This document shows, one piece after another, positions 18,210-26,758 of a DNA stretch of 64,000 bases. Position numbers and translations under genes: made by a program. Below the pieces are notes generated by a model, which worked only from the letters and a program-made list of their open reading frames with translations, was not told where the DNA came from and ran no database searches. The first letter of the stretch is position 1. The number at the start of each line of letters is the position of its first letter. Source of the DNA: an uncultured Granulosicoccaceae bacterium (GTDB lineage: Bacteria; Pseudomonadota; Gammaproteobacteria; Granulosicoccales; Granulosicoccaceae). The stretch is taken from the NCBI GenBank assembly GCA_937998875.1, contig CALLBO010000021.1:40639-104638 (forward strand), read 5' to 3'.

Positions 18210-19007
18210 ATGATCAATACCTGTAAAACCCTGTCGCTCGAAGAACCGGCAGAGCACTTATTGAAGATTATCCTCGACCGTGAGGCGTCCTCCAACGCGT
18301 TTAATACGCAAATGGCACATGATCTCACTAATGTGTTTGAGGAGATCGCACTAAGGCCTGATCATCGCCGGGTAATTATCCTAACCGGGCGAGGTGAAAG
18401 AGCATTTTGTGCCGGTGGCGATCTAAAGGAACGCAAAGGCATGACAGATGAGGCCTGGCAACGGCAGCATCTGGTTTTTGAGCGCATGATCCGGTCTGTT
18501 ATTGCTTGTCCGGTACCGATTATAGGTGCGGTGAATGGTGCTGCTTATGGTGGTGGGTGTGAGCTGGTAGCTGCACTTGATTTTGTCTATGCGGTTGAGC
18601 ATGCGAAGTTCGCACAGACCGAAACCCGCCTTGGCATTATGCCCGGGATCGGGGGTACGCAAACGCTGGCGCGTGCAATCGGCGAACGACGTGCAATGGA
18701 GTATGTGCTCAGTGGCAACACCTTTAGTGCAGCAGATGCAGAGAAGTGGGGACTGGTTAATAGTGTTTACCCGACAGTAGATGCGTTGCAGAAGGCTGCC
18801 CTGGATATTGCAACCCGCATAGCAGACAACGCGCCCCTGGCCATCAGACAGGCAAGACACTCCATCCATAAGGGGTTGCAAATGTCACTTAGCGAAGGCA
18901 TGGCGTTTGAGATTGAAGCCTATAACAGGCTGGTTTCAACCGCAGATCGTTATGAGGGCGTATTGGCCTTTAATGAAAAGCGTAAACCGAAGTTCACCGG
19001 TAAATAG
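18210..19007 (+). CDS. Enoyl-CoA hydratase/isomerase family protein
   Basis: 265 residues of crotonase fold. The oxyanion-hole segments are visible: GERAFCAGGDLKER (about 61-74) and a NGAAYGGGCELVAA stretch (about 109-122). A glutamate lies in the latter, at a common catalytic position. It ends FTGK like many hydratases. The stop is 2 bp before the start of the enolase-superfamily dehydratase, so it is cotranscribed with the sugar-acid genes. A CoA-dependent enzyme is unexpected in a De Ley-Doudoroff-type operon, and its substrate is unknown. Confidence 0.85.
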   Translation: MINTCKTLSLEEPAEHLLKIILDREASSNAFNTQMAHDLTNVFEEIALRPDHRRVIILTGRGERAFCAGGDLKERKGMTDEAWQRQHLVFERMIRSVIACPVPIIGAVNGAAYGGGCELVAALDFVYAVEHAKFAQTETRLGIMPGIGGTQTLARAIGERRAMEYVLSGNTFSAADAEKWGLVNSVYPTVDALQKAALDIATRIADNAPLAIRQARHSIHKGLQMSLSEGMAFEIEAYNRLVSTADRYEGVLAFNEKRKPKFTGK

Positions 19008-19009
19008 CC

Positions 19010-20173
19010 ATGAAGATCACGTCTGTGGATGTATTTGTATTAAAGACACCACTCGATGAGCCGTTTGCCTTTTCACAAGGGTGGGTTCATCGTCGCTGTG
19101 CAACTTTGGTCCGAATCTCTGCCGACAATGGCTTGAGCGGATGGGGTGAAGCTTTTGCGCAGGGACTGGAGCCACCTGAAATTGCATCGGCCGTGATTCG
19201 ACACGCGCTGACACCGATTGTTGTCGGGTGTGATGCAATGGCGATCAATGTGCTTTGGCATAAGATGTACAACGCGACGCGCGACTATGGTCGCAAAGGT
19301 AGTGTGCTGGCCGCTATCAGCGCTATTGATATTGCCTTGTGGGATTTGGCCGGTAAGTATTATCAGCAGCCGATCTATCAGCTGCTTGGCGGTGCTTTTC
19401 GAACCCGGGTAAAGCCCTATGCTACAGGGTTTTACAGACTGAAAGGTCAGGGGGAGGCCGCACGATTAGCCGAAGAGGCAGTACAGCATCGAAGTGCCGG
19501 CTTCACCTCGATGAAGGTCAAGCTTGGCTTCGGCGTAGATGATGATATTAATGTGATGCAATCAATAAACGATGCGCTTGGTACTGCGTTCGGTGCTGAT
19601 CATCACTGCGAGCTGATGGTCGATACCAATCACGCCTACGGTCGAGCGGAAGCGCTGCGGTTGGGGCGTGCACTGGAAAATTATAATCTTCGCTGGTATG
19701 AAGAACCGCTGGCTCCAGAAGATAAAGACGGCTATCGGGAGCTGCGACAAAAGCTGAATGTGCCGATCGCTGCAGGTGAGAATGAACACAGCATCTATGG
19801 CTTTAATCCGTTACTTGATGTGATCGATGTAGCGCAACCGGATGTCGGGTCCTGCGGCGGAATTACTGCGGCCAGGGATATTGCTGCAATGGCCCAGGCA
19901 AAAGGTGTGATGGTCAATCCGCACGTATGGGGAAGTGCGATTGCTCAGGCGGCGTCATTACAGTTGATAGCGTCACTACCGGTACCACATCATTCATTGT
20001 TTGCAACACAGCCGCTTTTGGAGTACGACCGTTCATCGCATCCTTACAGGCGTGATCTGATAGAGCATCCGTGGGAGCTATCTGACGGGAAGATTACCGT
20101 ACCTGACGGACACGGTTTGGGTATCGATGTGAGAATGGATACGATAGAACGATTTCAATCGCTCGATCTTTAA
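19010..20173 (+). CDS. Mandelate-racemase-group enolase-superfamily dehydratase (sugar acid)
   Basis: 387 residues. The acid/base KxK is Lys169-x-Lys171 (SMKVKLG). Metal ligands are Asp205 (VDTNHAY), Glu231 (YEEP) and Glu257 (GENE). The His-Asp dyad is Asp278 (QPDVG) and His305 (NPHVWGS). This is the mandelate racemase subgroup with KxK. With dgoK- and dgoA-like genes directly downstream, it most likely dehydrates an aldonic acid to a 2-keto-3-deoxy acid. E. coli DgoD is described with histidine in place of the lysine pair, so D-galactonate is plausible but not assured; another C6 or C5 sugar acid is possible. The start follows the hydratase stop by 2 bp. Confidence 0.88.
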   Translation: MKITSVDVFVLKTPLDEPFAFSQGWVHRRCATLVRISADNGLSGWGEAFAQGLEPPEIASAVIRHALTPIVVGCDAMAINVLWHKMYNATRDYGRKGSVLAAISAIDIALWDLAGKYYQQPIYQLLGGAFRTRVKPYATGFYRLKGQGEAARLAEEAVQHRSAGFTSMKVKLGFGVDDDINVMQSINDALGTAFGADHHCELMVDTNHAYGRAEALRLGRALENYNLRWYEEPLAPEDKDGYRELRQKLNVPIAAGENEHSIYGFNPLLDVIDVAQPDVGSCGGITAARDIAAMAQAKGVMVNPHVWGSAIAQAASLQLIASLPVPHHSLFATQPLLEYDRSSHPYRRDLIEHPWELSDGKITVPDGHGLGIDVRMDTIERFQSLDL

Positions 20174-20177
20174 CCTC

Positions 20178-21080
20178 ATGGATCAAACTCAGAAAATCAC
20201 GGTGGGTGTAGATTGGGGGTCGAGCTCTTTTCGAGCCTATCGATTTGATTCAAGAGGTGAGGCAGTCGAATTTGTAGAGTCGCCAGACGGCATTAAAACG
20301 GTAGAGAGCGGTGACTTTGAGAGCGTTTTGCTGTCGCATGTAGGTGATTGGCTGCAACCCGGAGACACGGTGTTGCTTGCAGGCATGATTACCAGTCGCA
20401 ACGGCTGGGTGGAAACACCGTACCTTCATTGTCCACTGGATCTCTCCCGGTTATTGGAGAAATCAGTTTCAACCCGCCTCGGTGATGCGTACACACTGTT
20501 GTTTTTGCCGGGTGCCTGTGTCGAATCACCTGCAGATGTGATGCGGGGCGAAGAGTTGCAGCTTCACGGGGCAGTGCGCTCGGACAAGCAATTGGTGGTG
20601 CTACCCGGCACTCATTCAAAATGGGCGTTAGTGAACTCCGGAGTATTGGAGAGGTTTCATACTATTGCTACCGGTGAACTGTTCGACGTGCTTATGAATC
20701 AAACACTGATCGGTGGTTTAGGCTCTTCACAGGAGTATGCAAGTGGTGCGTTTGCAAGAGGCGTTGTGGCGGGCTATGCCAGCAAGGCTATTGTCAGCGC
20801 GCTATTTACTGCACGGTCTGGTGTGTTGCTTAACCAGTTAGCGCCTGCAGAGGTTTACTCGTATTTATCCGGTTTGTTGATAGGCAATGAAGTCAAAGAA
20901 GCGATGCAAACATTTGCCATTGATTCATCGATATCGGATTCATCGATATTAATAGTTGGATCCGGTGCACTTTGTTCCAGGTATGCGGAGGCATTCGGTG
21001 TTCTCGACATTGATGTGACCGTCGAGTCGCAGGACGCTGCCGTACTTGGTTTTCAGAAACTTATTAAACAGCAGAAATAA
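20178..21080 (+). CDS. dgoK: 2-dehydro-3-deoxygalactonokinase
   Basis: 300 residues, close to DgoK length. The N-terminal phosphate motif VGVDWGSSSFRAY (about 9-21) and the GMITSRNGWVETPYL stretch (about 69-83) are characteristic, as is LPGTHSKWA near 142-150. It would phosphorylate 2-keto-3-deoxygalactonate (or the gluconate epimer) at C6 with ATP. The gene sits 4 bp after the dehydratase and 5 bp before the aldolase, forming a tight catabolic operon. Confidence 0.9.
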   Translation: MDQTQKITVGVDWGSSSFRAYRFDSRGEAVEFVESPDGIKTVESGDFESVLLSHVGDWLQPGDTVLLAGMITSRNGWVETPYLHCPLDLSRLLEKSVSTRLGDAYTLLFLPGACVESPADVMRGEELQLHGAVRSDKQLVVLPGTHSKWALVNSGVLERFHTIATGELFDVLMNQTLIGGLGSSQEYASGAFARGVVAGYASKAIVSALFTARSGVLLNQLAPAEVYSYLSGLLIGNEVKEAMQTFAIDSSISDSSILIVGSGALCSRYAEAFGVLDIDVTVESQDAAVLGFQKLIKQQK

Positions 21081-21085
21081 ATAAC

Positions 21086-21715
21086 ATGACATCTGTAACA
21101 GATCGCTGGAGCCGGTGTATGGATGAATTACCGCTGGTAGCAATACTGCGCGGTGTGAAACCGGAAGAAGTGCTGTCTGTTGGACAGGTGCTGCTGGATG
21201 CAGGATTTAAAATAGTTGAGGTGCCGCTAAACTCCCCGCAGCCTTTTGAAAGTATCCGTATATTGGCTGACAACCTTGGCAGCGAGTTACTGGTTGGTGC
21301 GGGAACTGTTTTAAATGCAGATGATGTTAGCAGGACAATTGCTGCGGGTGGCAAGCTGATAGTCGCACCTAACTTTAACCAGGCAGTAGCCAATGCAGCG
21401 GTGGCGTCTGCCTCTATTTACTGCCCCGGGGTGGCAACTCCAACGGAGGCTTTTAATGCTATCGACAGTGGTGCTACTGCGTTAAAGCTTTTTCCAGCAG
21501 AGATGATTACACCGTCGGTGGTAAAAGCAATGCGTTCGGTATTGCCATTGCAGATAAATCTGTTGGCAGTCGGGGGAATCACAGCTGAGAATATGCGTGT
21601 CTATCTTGATGCTGGCTGTGCTGGATTCGGAATCGGTTCGGCGTTGTACAAACCGGGTAAAAGTCTTACTGAAATAGAGCAGTCTGCCAAGGGGTTCGTT
21701 GCGGCGCTCGGTTAA
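21086..21715 (+). CDS. dgoA: 2-dehydro-3-deoxy-6-phosphogalactonate (KDPG-type) aldolase
   Basis: 209 residues, the usual length. The KDPG/KDPGal aldolase pattern is complete: LPLVAILRGV, catalytic Glu45 in VEVPLNSP, GAGTVL, and Schiff-base Lys134 in ALKLFPAE. The NSP after the glutamate favours the DgoA branch over Eda. It would split the phosphorylated keto-deoxy acid to pyruvate and glyceraldehyde 3-phosphate. It is the last gene of the operon; TIR elements 4 and 5 follow within 30 bp. Confidence 0.91.
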   Translation: MTSVTDRWSRCMDELPLVAILRGVKPEEVLSVGQVLLDAGFKIVEVPLNSPQPFESIRILADNLGSELLVGAGTVLNADDVSRTIAAGGKLIVAPNFNQAVANAAVASASIYCPGVATPTEAFNAIDSGATALKLFPAEMITPSVVKAMRSVLPLQINLLAVGGITAENMRVYLDAGCAGFGIGSALYKPGKSLTEIEQSAKGFVAALG

Positions 21716-21743
21716 GGCCCGTACGCCAAAATTGCCATATTTT

Positions 21744-21891
21744 CGTAGGGGGGCATAAGCGACAGCGCATCCACCAAAATGCGTCAGCGACCGCTACAAT
21801 ATTTTGTGTTAATTAAATCGCCAGATTGATCGGGTGTTTAAGTCTCTGACGCAATACACATTGGTGGATGCGCAAGCTTATCCCCCCTACG
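21744..21891 (-). repeat. TIR element, copy 4 (148 bp)
   Basis: It starts CGTAGGGGGGCATAAGCG and ends GCTTATCCCCCCTACG. The core, read on the minus strand, matches copies 1-3 (GATCAATCTGGCGATTTAATT), so this copy is inverted relative to them. The left arm has the variant GCGACAGCGCATCC, also seen reversed in the right arm of copy 2. Confidence 0.8.
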
Positions 21892-21916
21892 AGATACCTC
21901 TGAGTGAAGCAGATAT

Positions 21917-22045
21917 GCGGGCAACGGCGTATCCACCAAACTGGTTCAACGATCGCTACAAAATTGTGTTAACCAAATCGCCAGATTGATCGGGTGTTTA
22001 AGTGTCTGACGCAATATACATTGGTGGATGCGCAATCTCCCTACG
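21917..22045 (-). repeat. TIR element, copy 5 (degenerate left arm)
   Basis: It repeats the inner part of copy 4 almost base for base (AAATCGCCAGATTGATCGGG and the following GTGTTTAAGT), then ends GGTGGATGCGCAATCTCCCTACG. The left arm has decayed to GGCAACGGCGTATCCACCA and the right arm has lost about 8 bp. The close match of the cores suggests a local duplication of copy 4. Confidence 0.7.
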
Positions 22046-22075
22046 GCAGTGCTCTAAACTACACTTCAGTGACAG

Positions 22076-22843
22076 TCATTGATACTCGTACAGGATATCA
22101 ACAGCCAGACCTTTACCATTCATTTTGGTGATCGGTCCAATACCTGTATAGCGAACAAGTTGCTTGCTGTCAGTCTCGTACTTTATAAAAATATTTGGTA
22201 CTACGCCTTGTAACAGGAAATTGTCAAAGGTAATTTTAAAACAGGTAGTGTCCGGAGTATCGCAGTTGGCAGCCTTTATTTTTAAGGGTACCAGTCTGGC
22301 TTTATCTATTTGCAGGAACTTGATTCGAATTGTTTTACCGCGCGTCAGGTTATCCCAGTCTGCCAGAATGAAGCGATGAAAACCTGCATCAATAACGGTG
22401 CTGGAATCGATCTCTACATTGTTGTTTTTAAGCACAGTTTCAGATCCGTCTTCGGTTATTTTCAGCTGTTTGACGTTGGCAATATTGTTTTTAACGGTGA
22501 TGCGGTAACCCATTTCGCGCCGATAGTCGATCACTTCGAAGTTTTCAGGGATGTTCGAACCGACACCGAAGTCGAGCCGTTTGTAGGCAATCGGTTGGCG
22601 GTTACTGTCCCAGTAGACTGCCCGGATAGTGCTTTCCATCGGGTCGTCGAGATAGGTTTCTGTATAGAAAATAGAGGAGTTGCCGCCTGTTCTCGCGTAG
22701 CCGTTCGCTAAAGCGCGCTCCTCGTAAGTACCGAGCTCACTTATCAACGGGAAGGCACTGGCAGGCATGGGAGAGATTAGTAGTGCTGTTGTGAGTAGAG
22801 TCGCACCCAAACTGCGTGACTGCAGCTTAATAAGAGAAATCAT
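22076..22843 (-). CDS. Exported protein of unknown function
   Basis: About 255 residues from the ATG at 22843, which gives a good signal peptide (hydrophobic run then PASAFP). The frame extends 30 codons further up to 22933, but that part is polar and would hide the signal. The mature part is beta-rich with few cysteines (one CDTPDTTC pair) and no motif I recognise. It is probably periplasmic. The gene lies downstream of nothing obvious and converges on TIR copy 5. Confidence 0.6.
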   Translation of the reverse strand: MISLIKLQSRSLGATLLTTALLISPMPASAFPLISELGTYEERALANGYARTGGNSSIFYTETYLDDPMESTIRAVYWDSNRQPIAYKRLDFGVGSNIPENFEVIDYRREMGYRITVKNNIANVKQLKITEDGSETVLKNNNVEIDSSTVIDAGFHRFILADWDNLTRGKTIRIKFLQIDKARLVPLKIKAANCDTPDTTCFKITFDNFLLQGVVPNIFIKYETDSKQLVRYTGIGPITKMNGKGLAVDILYEYQ

Positions 22844-22970
22844 TTTTACCACCGGTATCCCGAATCTTGTAACCATTGCACACGGGCGCTTGCTCGTTGC
22901 TGAAGACAGATTCGATCCTTTGAAACGCATCAACTATTCGATGCGCGCACTTCAATAACTCTTTAAATTG

Positions 22971-24014
22971 TTACACGAATGCCTTGAAAAGCCCGATTAC
23001 ACCTGACGCAACTGCCGCCAGTAGTAACAAGAGCAGTGCCAGTAAAACCAGATTGATCGACCATTTAACAATTAGATACAGCGGCTTGTTGGTGTGTTTC
23101 AGCGCTTTGCCTGAAGCCAGTATCGGCGAAACCCGCGAGAATATACGACTGTAGAGACCAGCTTTGTCCTCGGCCAGGTTAGGTACCAATAACTGGCTGC
23201 AAATCTTCTTGTAAAAAAAGTTAAAAATGCGTCCGGCGAAAAACATCGGTCGTTCAATATCACACATCAGAATGATTCTGAGTTGATCCGAGTCGTTGCG
23301 TGCATGATGCAGGTAGGTTTCATCAAACATAAACGCCTCACCATCGCGCCATGACACGACGTTGCCGTCAACGCTGATAAAGCAGTCCTTGTGATTCGGG
23401 GTGCTCAGGCCGAGGTGGTAGCGCAGGGAGCATGCTATCGGATCAAGATGCCGTGTCAGTTTTGACCCGGGCGGCAGCACGGTAAACATGGCACCGTTAA
23501 CCGATTTTATATCTCGCACAATCTCTGTGGTTTTCGGGCAGAGTCTGCTTGCAGAGTTGTGTAGCGTTCCGTACCACTTCAGGTAGAACTTGCTCCAGCC
23601 ATACTTATAAAACGTCCGGAAACCAACGTCGTAGTAGCTCTGATTATCTGCGTTGGTGGTTTGGTCGAAGTAGCCGTTGCGGTGTAGCTCCATTGCTTCA
23701 TCGCGAATGGTTTCCCAGTTATCTTCAAGCACTTTTAGCTCGGGGTATTTTTCAAGCTCAATGATTGCACTGCGGGCTTTCTTTTTCGACAAGCCGTACA
23801 GCAGCACGTTCAAAGGGGCAAATATTGGCCAGCCCTTGCGAAAGTATTCCACCGGGCTTTCAAACCGCTGGGTGCCGCGAAACTGGTAGACATAGACCAG
23901 CGAGAAAAGCGGAAACGCAATGATCAGGAGAAGTGTCAGGGATAGCGTGGACATTAGCAGATGGCTCGCGGGCGGCAGGTGTATCGATGAGAGGCGATTG
24001 ATGTAGTTTATCAA
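22971..24014 (-). CDS. Aspartyl/asparaginyl beta-hydroxylase family protein (LpxO-like)
   Basis: 347 residues. An N-terminal membrane helix (about 20-42) and a C-terminal one (about 320-340) flank a catalytic domain. The Fe(II)/2-oxoglutarate pattern is seen as LTRHLDPIACSLRYHLGL with a distal YLHHARND and RIILMCD. In LpxO and related enzymes this domain hydroxylates the 2-position of lipid A acyl chains at the membrane, while other members act on proteins. Membrane anchoring favours a lipid or membrane-protein substrate. A start at the ATG about 20 codons downstream is also possible. It lies 120 bp after the RND exporter on the same strand. Confidence 0.82.
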   Translation of the reverse strand: MINYINRLSSIHLPPASHLLMSTLSLTLLLIIAFPLFSLVYVYQFRGTQRFESPVEYFRKGWPIFAPLNVLLYGLSKKKARSAIIELEKYPELKVLEDNWETIRDEAMELHRNGYFDQTTNADNQSYYDVGFRTFYKYGWSKFYLKWYGTLHNSASRLCPKTTEIVRDIKSVNGAMFTVLPPGSKLTRHLDPIACSLRYHLGLSTPNHKDCFISVDGNVVSWRDGEAFMFDETYLHHARNDSDQLRIILMCDIERPMFFAGRIFNFFYKKICSQLLVPNLAEDKAGLYSRIFSRVSPILASGKALKHTNKPLYLIVKWSINLVLLALLLLLLAAVASGVIGLFKAFV

Positions 24015-24134
24015 GCTTTGCTGATCGAACCTATGGCTTCCGGCTTTCGATTATTGCGGTTTGGAAGTGGCAGAAATTGAGGCGACAGCCACTGTCGGAA
24101 ACCATCCTGCCCTCCGGATTGTGCGTCGTCTGTG

Positions 24135-26681
24135 TTACACAGAGCCATTCGCCGGGCCAAATGGCTTGAACACAAGAATCAGTTTCGGCAGTAAAGTCAG
24201 CACTGCCAAAAGCGCCACAAACATCGCCAGAGCTGTCAATAAGCCGAAGTAAATCGTCGGTATAAAGTTCGAAAAAACTAGTATGGAAAAGCCGAAGATA
24301 ATCGTCATTGACGTGTACAAAACCGCTCGACCGATATTCCGGTGGCAGGTGTGCATCGTCTCAACGTAACTGGCGTGTTTTGGTAGTTCTTCCTTGAACC
24401 GGTAAATATAGTGAATACTGTTATCCACGGCGATACCGATTGAAATAGTGGCGATGGTTATCGTCATCATGTCGAGCGGCAGACCCGCCAACCCCATTAT
24501 GCCGAGCACAATAGCGGCAGCCAGGGCATTGGGCACGATACCGATTACCGCGAGCTTTAAAGATCTGAATAAAATAAGGAACATAATTGCGATGCCGAGC
24601 AGCACCGCGCCAATGGTTTGAATTTGTGACTGAAACAAGCTTTGCAGCATATTGTTATATAGCACCAGAATGCCGCTGACCTGAAACTGTTCCTGCGGTA
24701 TGCCGACTTCGGTCTCGAGTTCTGTACGGATTTGTTCCAGTAGCTCTTTACGTCTTAAGTCCGGTAGTGAATCCAGTATTCGCATAGAGATACGCGCTTC
24801 GTTATCCTCTATTGAGATATACGGGTCAATCAGTTCGCCGCGCATGTCGTCAGGGATTTTCTTGTATAACAGTTCTAGCTCAAATGGGGTAAATTCTTCG
24901 TCGTTGTTTATCGCTTCACCGGTTCTGAGAATCGATGCCAGTGACAGCACCTTGCCGATTGCTGGCTGCGCGTCGAGGTAGTCGTGTACTGCTTTGATGC
25001 GTTCAACTTTGTAAGGGGTGAACCATTGTTCTTCCTCGTCTTCTTCATCACCAAACAACGCCAGTTCTTCACAGAGCTCTGCGTCTTCCTCCGACATTTG
25101 TGAGGTGTCAGCGCATTCGTCTTCCTCCTCTTCTTCGGTCAAGTCGACCAGTACATCAAGTGGTGTTGTACCGCCGAGCTTATTATCGATAAGCTTCATG
25201 CCCTGATAGATTTCAGTGTGCGAGCGGAAGTAGTTTATAAAACTGTTTTCCACAATGAGTCTTGAAATACCCACCGCGCTGACTATAGCCAGTATCGCAG
25301 CGAGTATCAGTATCCAGTTGCCGGCTTTATCGGTAAGTCGCGCGAGTAGTGCGGTAACTGCGACCGGTTTGTCTACTTCACCATCGTTTTCAAGCGGGCC
25401 GATCATGGCCAGTAGTGACGGAAAAAGCAGGAAAGAGGTGAGGAATGTGACAACAAGACCGATCGACATCATCCAACCAAAATCGATAACCGGTTTGATA
25501 CCACTGAACACGAGCGAGCAAAATCCGATAATGGTCGTTAACGCGGTATACAGGCAGGGCCAGAACATTCTTCTGGTTGCAAGCCAGACCCGATCCACAT
25601 GATTGAGTGCCGGATAGTCGATCTTTAACTGCCGGAATCGCACCACCAGATGGATGTTCATCGACATTGTGATGATAAACATCAGTGACAGAAAGTTAGA
25701 CGAGATAACGGTGACCTTCCAGCCGATCAGGCTCAGAAAACCCATCACGGTGAGCCCTGCAAACAGACAGCTGGCGACAGGCAGCAATACCCAGCGCAGC
25801 CGGCGGAAGATTAAGGTAAGGGTAGCCAGAATGAACAACACCACACCCGCACCGAAAACAACAAGGTCACGTGCGATATAGGTGACCATGTCATCCGAGA
25901 CCATCGGCACTCCACCAAGGTGCATCACGGCTTTGTCTTCATGCTGTGCCAGAATAGCCCGGATAGCAGTGATATCGTCATGGCGCTTTTTGTTGAACTC
26001 GCCGCGCACGGCATCAAACTCGATGTTCACCGCGTTCAGTTCAAGTTCTTCTTCGCCACTAAGATCGCCTTGCAATTGTTTGAGTCTCAGCGCCGAGCGC
26101 TGTGCATGCAGCGCCGAGTAGGTTGCATCAGCCTTGAGATTCAGTTGCAGTGCAGTGGTACTTGCGTCTTTGCTGACAATCAGATCACTGAACACCGGGC
26201 TGCTGGTGATCTCCTGCTTAACCAGCTCAAGGTCGCTGTCCGGGTGGGATGCCAGCGTTGGTACACCTGCGGTCAGTTCGGTAAGACTGATTCCGGAACT
26301 GGTGAGCAGCGGTACTTCAAGGATCGAAAAAACAGATTCAACGGAATCAACTGTTGCGAGTTCATCGCGCAGGGTTGTCAGATGGTTCAGCGAGTCTGTG
26401 TTAAACAGATCCCCCTCAGGGTCATAAGTGACCACCAGAAAATCACCGGTGCCATACCTTTGCAGCGAGGCACGATAGATCTGCAGGTCTTTGTCGTTTT
26501 CCAGTAGTAGTGCATCAGCCGATGCATCAAGCGAAAACTCGCGCGCCTCGTAGGCGAAAAAACACAGCACCAGTACCAGCAGGGCGACCATGATTCGCGG
26601 AAATGACAGAACTGTTTTTCGGTACAGGCCCGGTAGCGGTGCACTGTCGAGTGGCGGGTTATTTTGCATGGATACAATCAT
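24135..26681 (-). CDS. RND-superfamily exporter (MMPL/SSD type) with acidic loop
   Basis: 848 residues. There are two halves, each with a large extracytoplasmic loop and a membrane bundle. One membrane segment lies near the N-terminus (about 28-46), then clusters lie at about 275-440 and 690-840. The family exports lipids, sterol-like molecules or other hydrophobic substrates using the proton gradient. A very acidic stretch (about residues 513-551) with runs such as EEEEEDE and GDEEDEEE sits in the second periplasmic loop and is unusual. A start at the ATG 12 bp downstream is possible but has no ribosome-binding site. The LpxO-like hydroxylase follows. Confidence 0.87.
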   Translation of the reverse strand: MIVSMQNNPPLDSAPLPGLYRKTVLSFPRIMVALLVLVLCFFAYEAREFSLDASADALLLENDKDLQIYRASLQRYGTGDFLVVTYDPEGDLFNTDSLNHLTTLRDELATVDSVESVFSILEVPLLTSSGISLTELTAGVPTLASHPDSDLELVKQEITSSPVFSDLIVSKDASTTALQLNLKADATYSALHAQRSALRLKQLQGDLSGEEELELNAVNIEFDAVRGEFNKKRHDDITAIRAILAQHEDKAVMHLGGVPMVSDDMVTYIARDLVVFGAGVVLFILATLTLIFRRLRWVLLPVASCLFAGLTVMGFLSLIGWKVTVISSNFLSLMFIITMSMNIHLVVRFRQLKIDYPALNHVDRVWLATRRMFWPCLYTALTTIIGFCSLVFSGIKPVIDFGWMMSIGLVVTFLTSFLLFPSLLAMIGPLENDGEVDKPVAVTALLARLTDKAGNWILILAAILAIVSAVGISRLIVENSFINYFRSHTEIYQGMKLIDNKLGGTTPLDVLVDLTEEEEEDECADTSQMSEEDAELCEELALFGDEEDEEEQWFTPYKVERIKAVHDYLDAQPAIGKVLSLASILRTGEAINNDEEFTPFELELLYKKIPDDMRGELIDPYISIEDNEARISMRILDSLPDLRRKELLEQIRTELETEVGIPQEQFQVSGILVLYNNMLQSLFQSQIQTIGAVLLGIAIMFLILFRSLKLAVIGIVPNALAAAIVLGIMGLAGLPLDMMTITIATISIGIAVDNSIHYIYRFKEELPKHASYVETMHTCHRNIGRAVLYTSMTIIFGFSILVFSNFIPTIYFGLLTALAMFVALLAVLTLLPKLILVFKPFGPANGSV

Positions 26682-26758
26682 AGCAGTGTCATCCTGGATT
26701 TGACCCTTGCATATTGGATGGGGCTTTCTGACTTTGTGCGGAACGGGCTAATCAGGCT

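Larger units (their letters stand above)
21716..22075. other. Convergent intergenic region with two TIR elements
   Basis: The 360 bp between the aldolase gene and a convergent exported-protein gene are almost wholly taken up by TIR copies 4 and 5 in direct tandem. No gene is seen. Confidence 0.7.
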
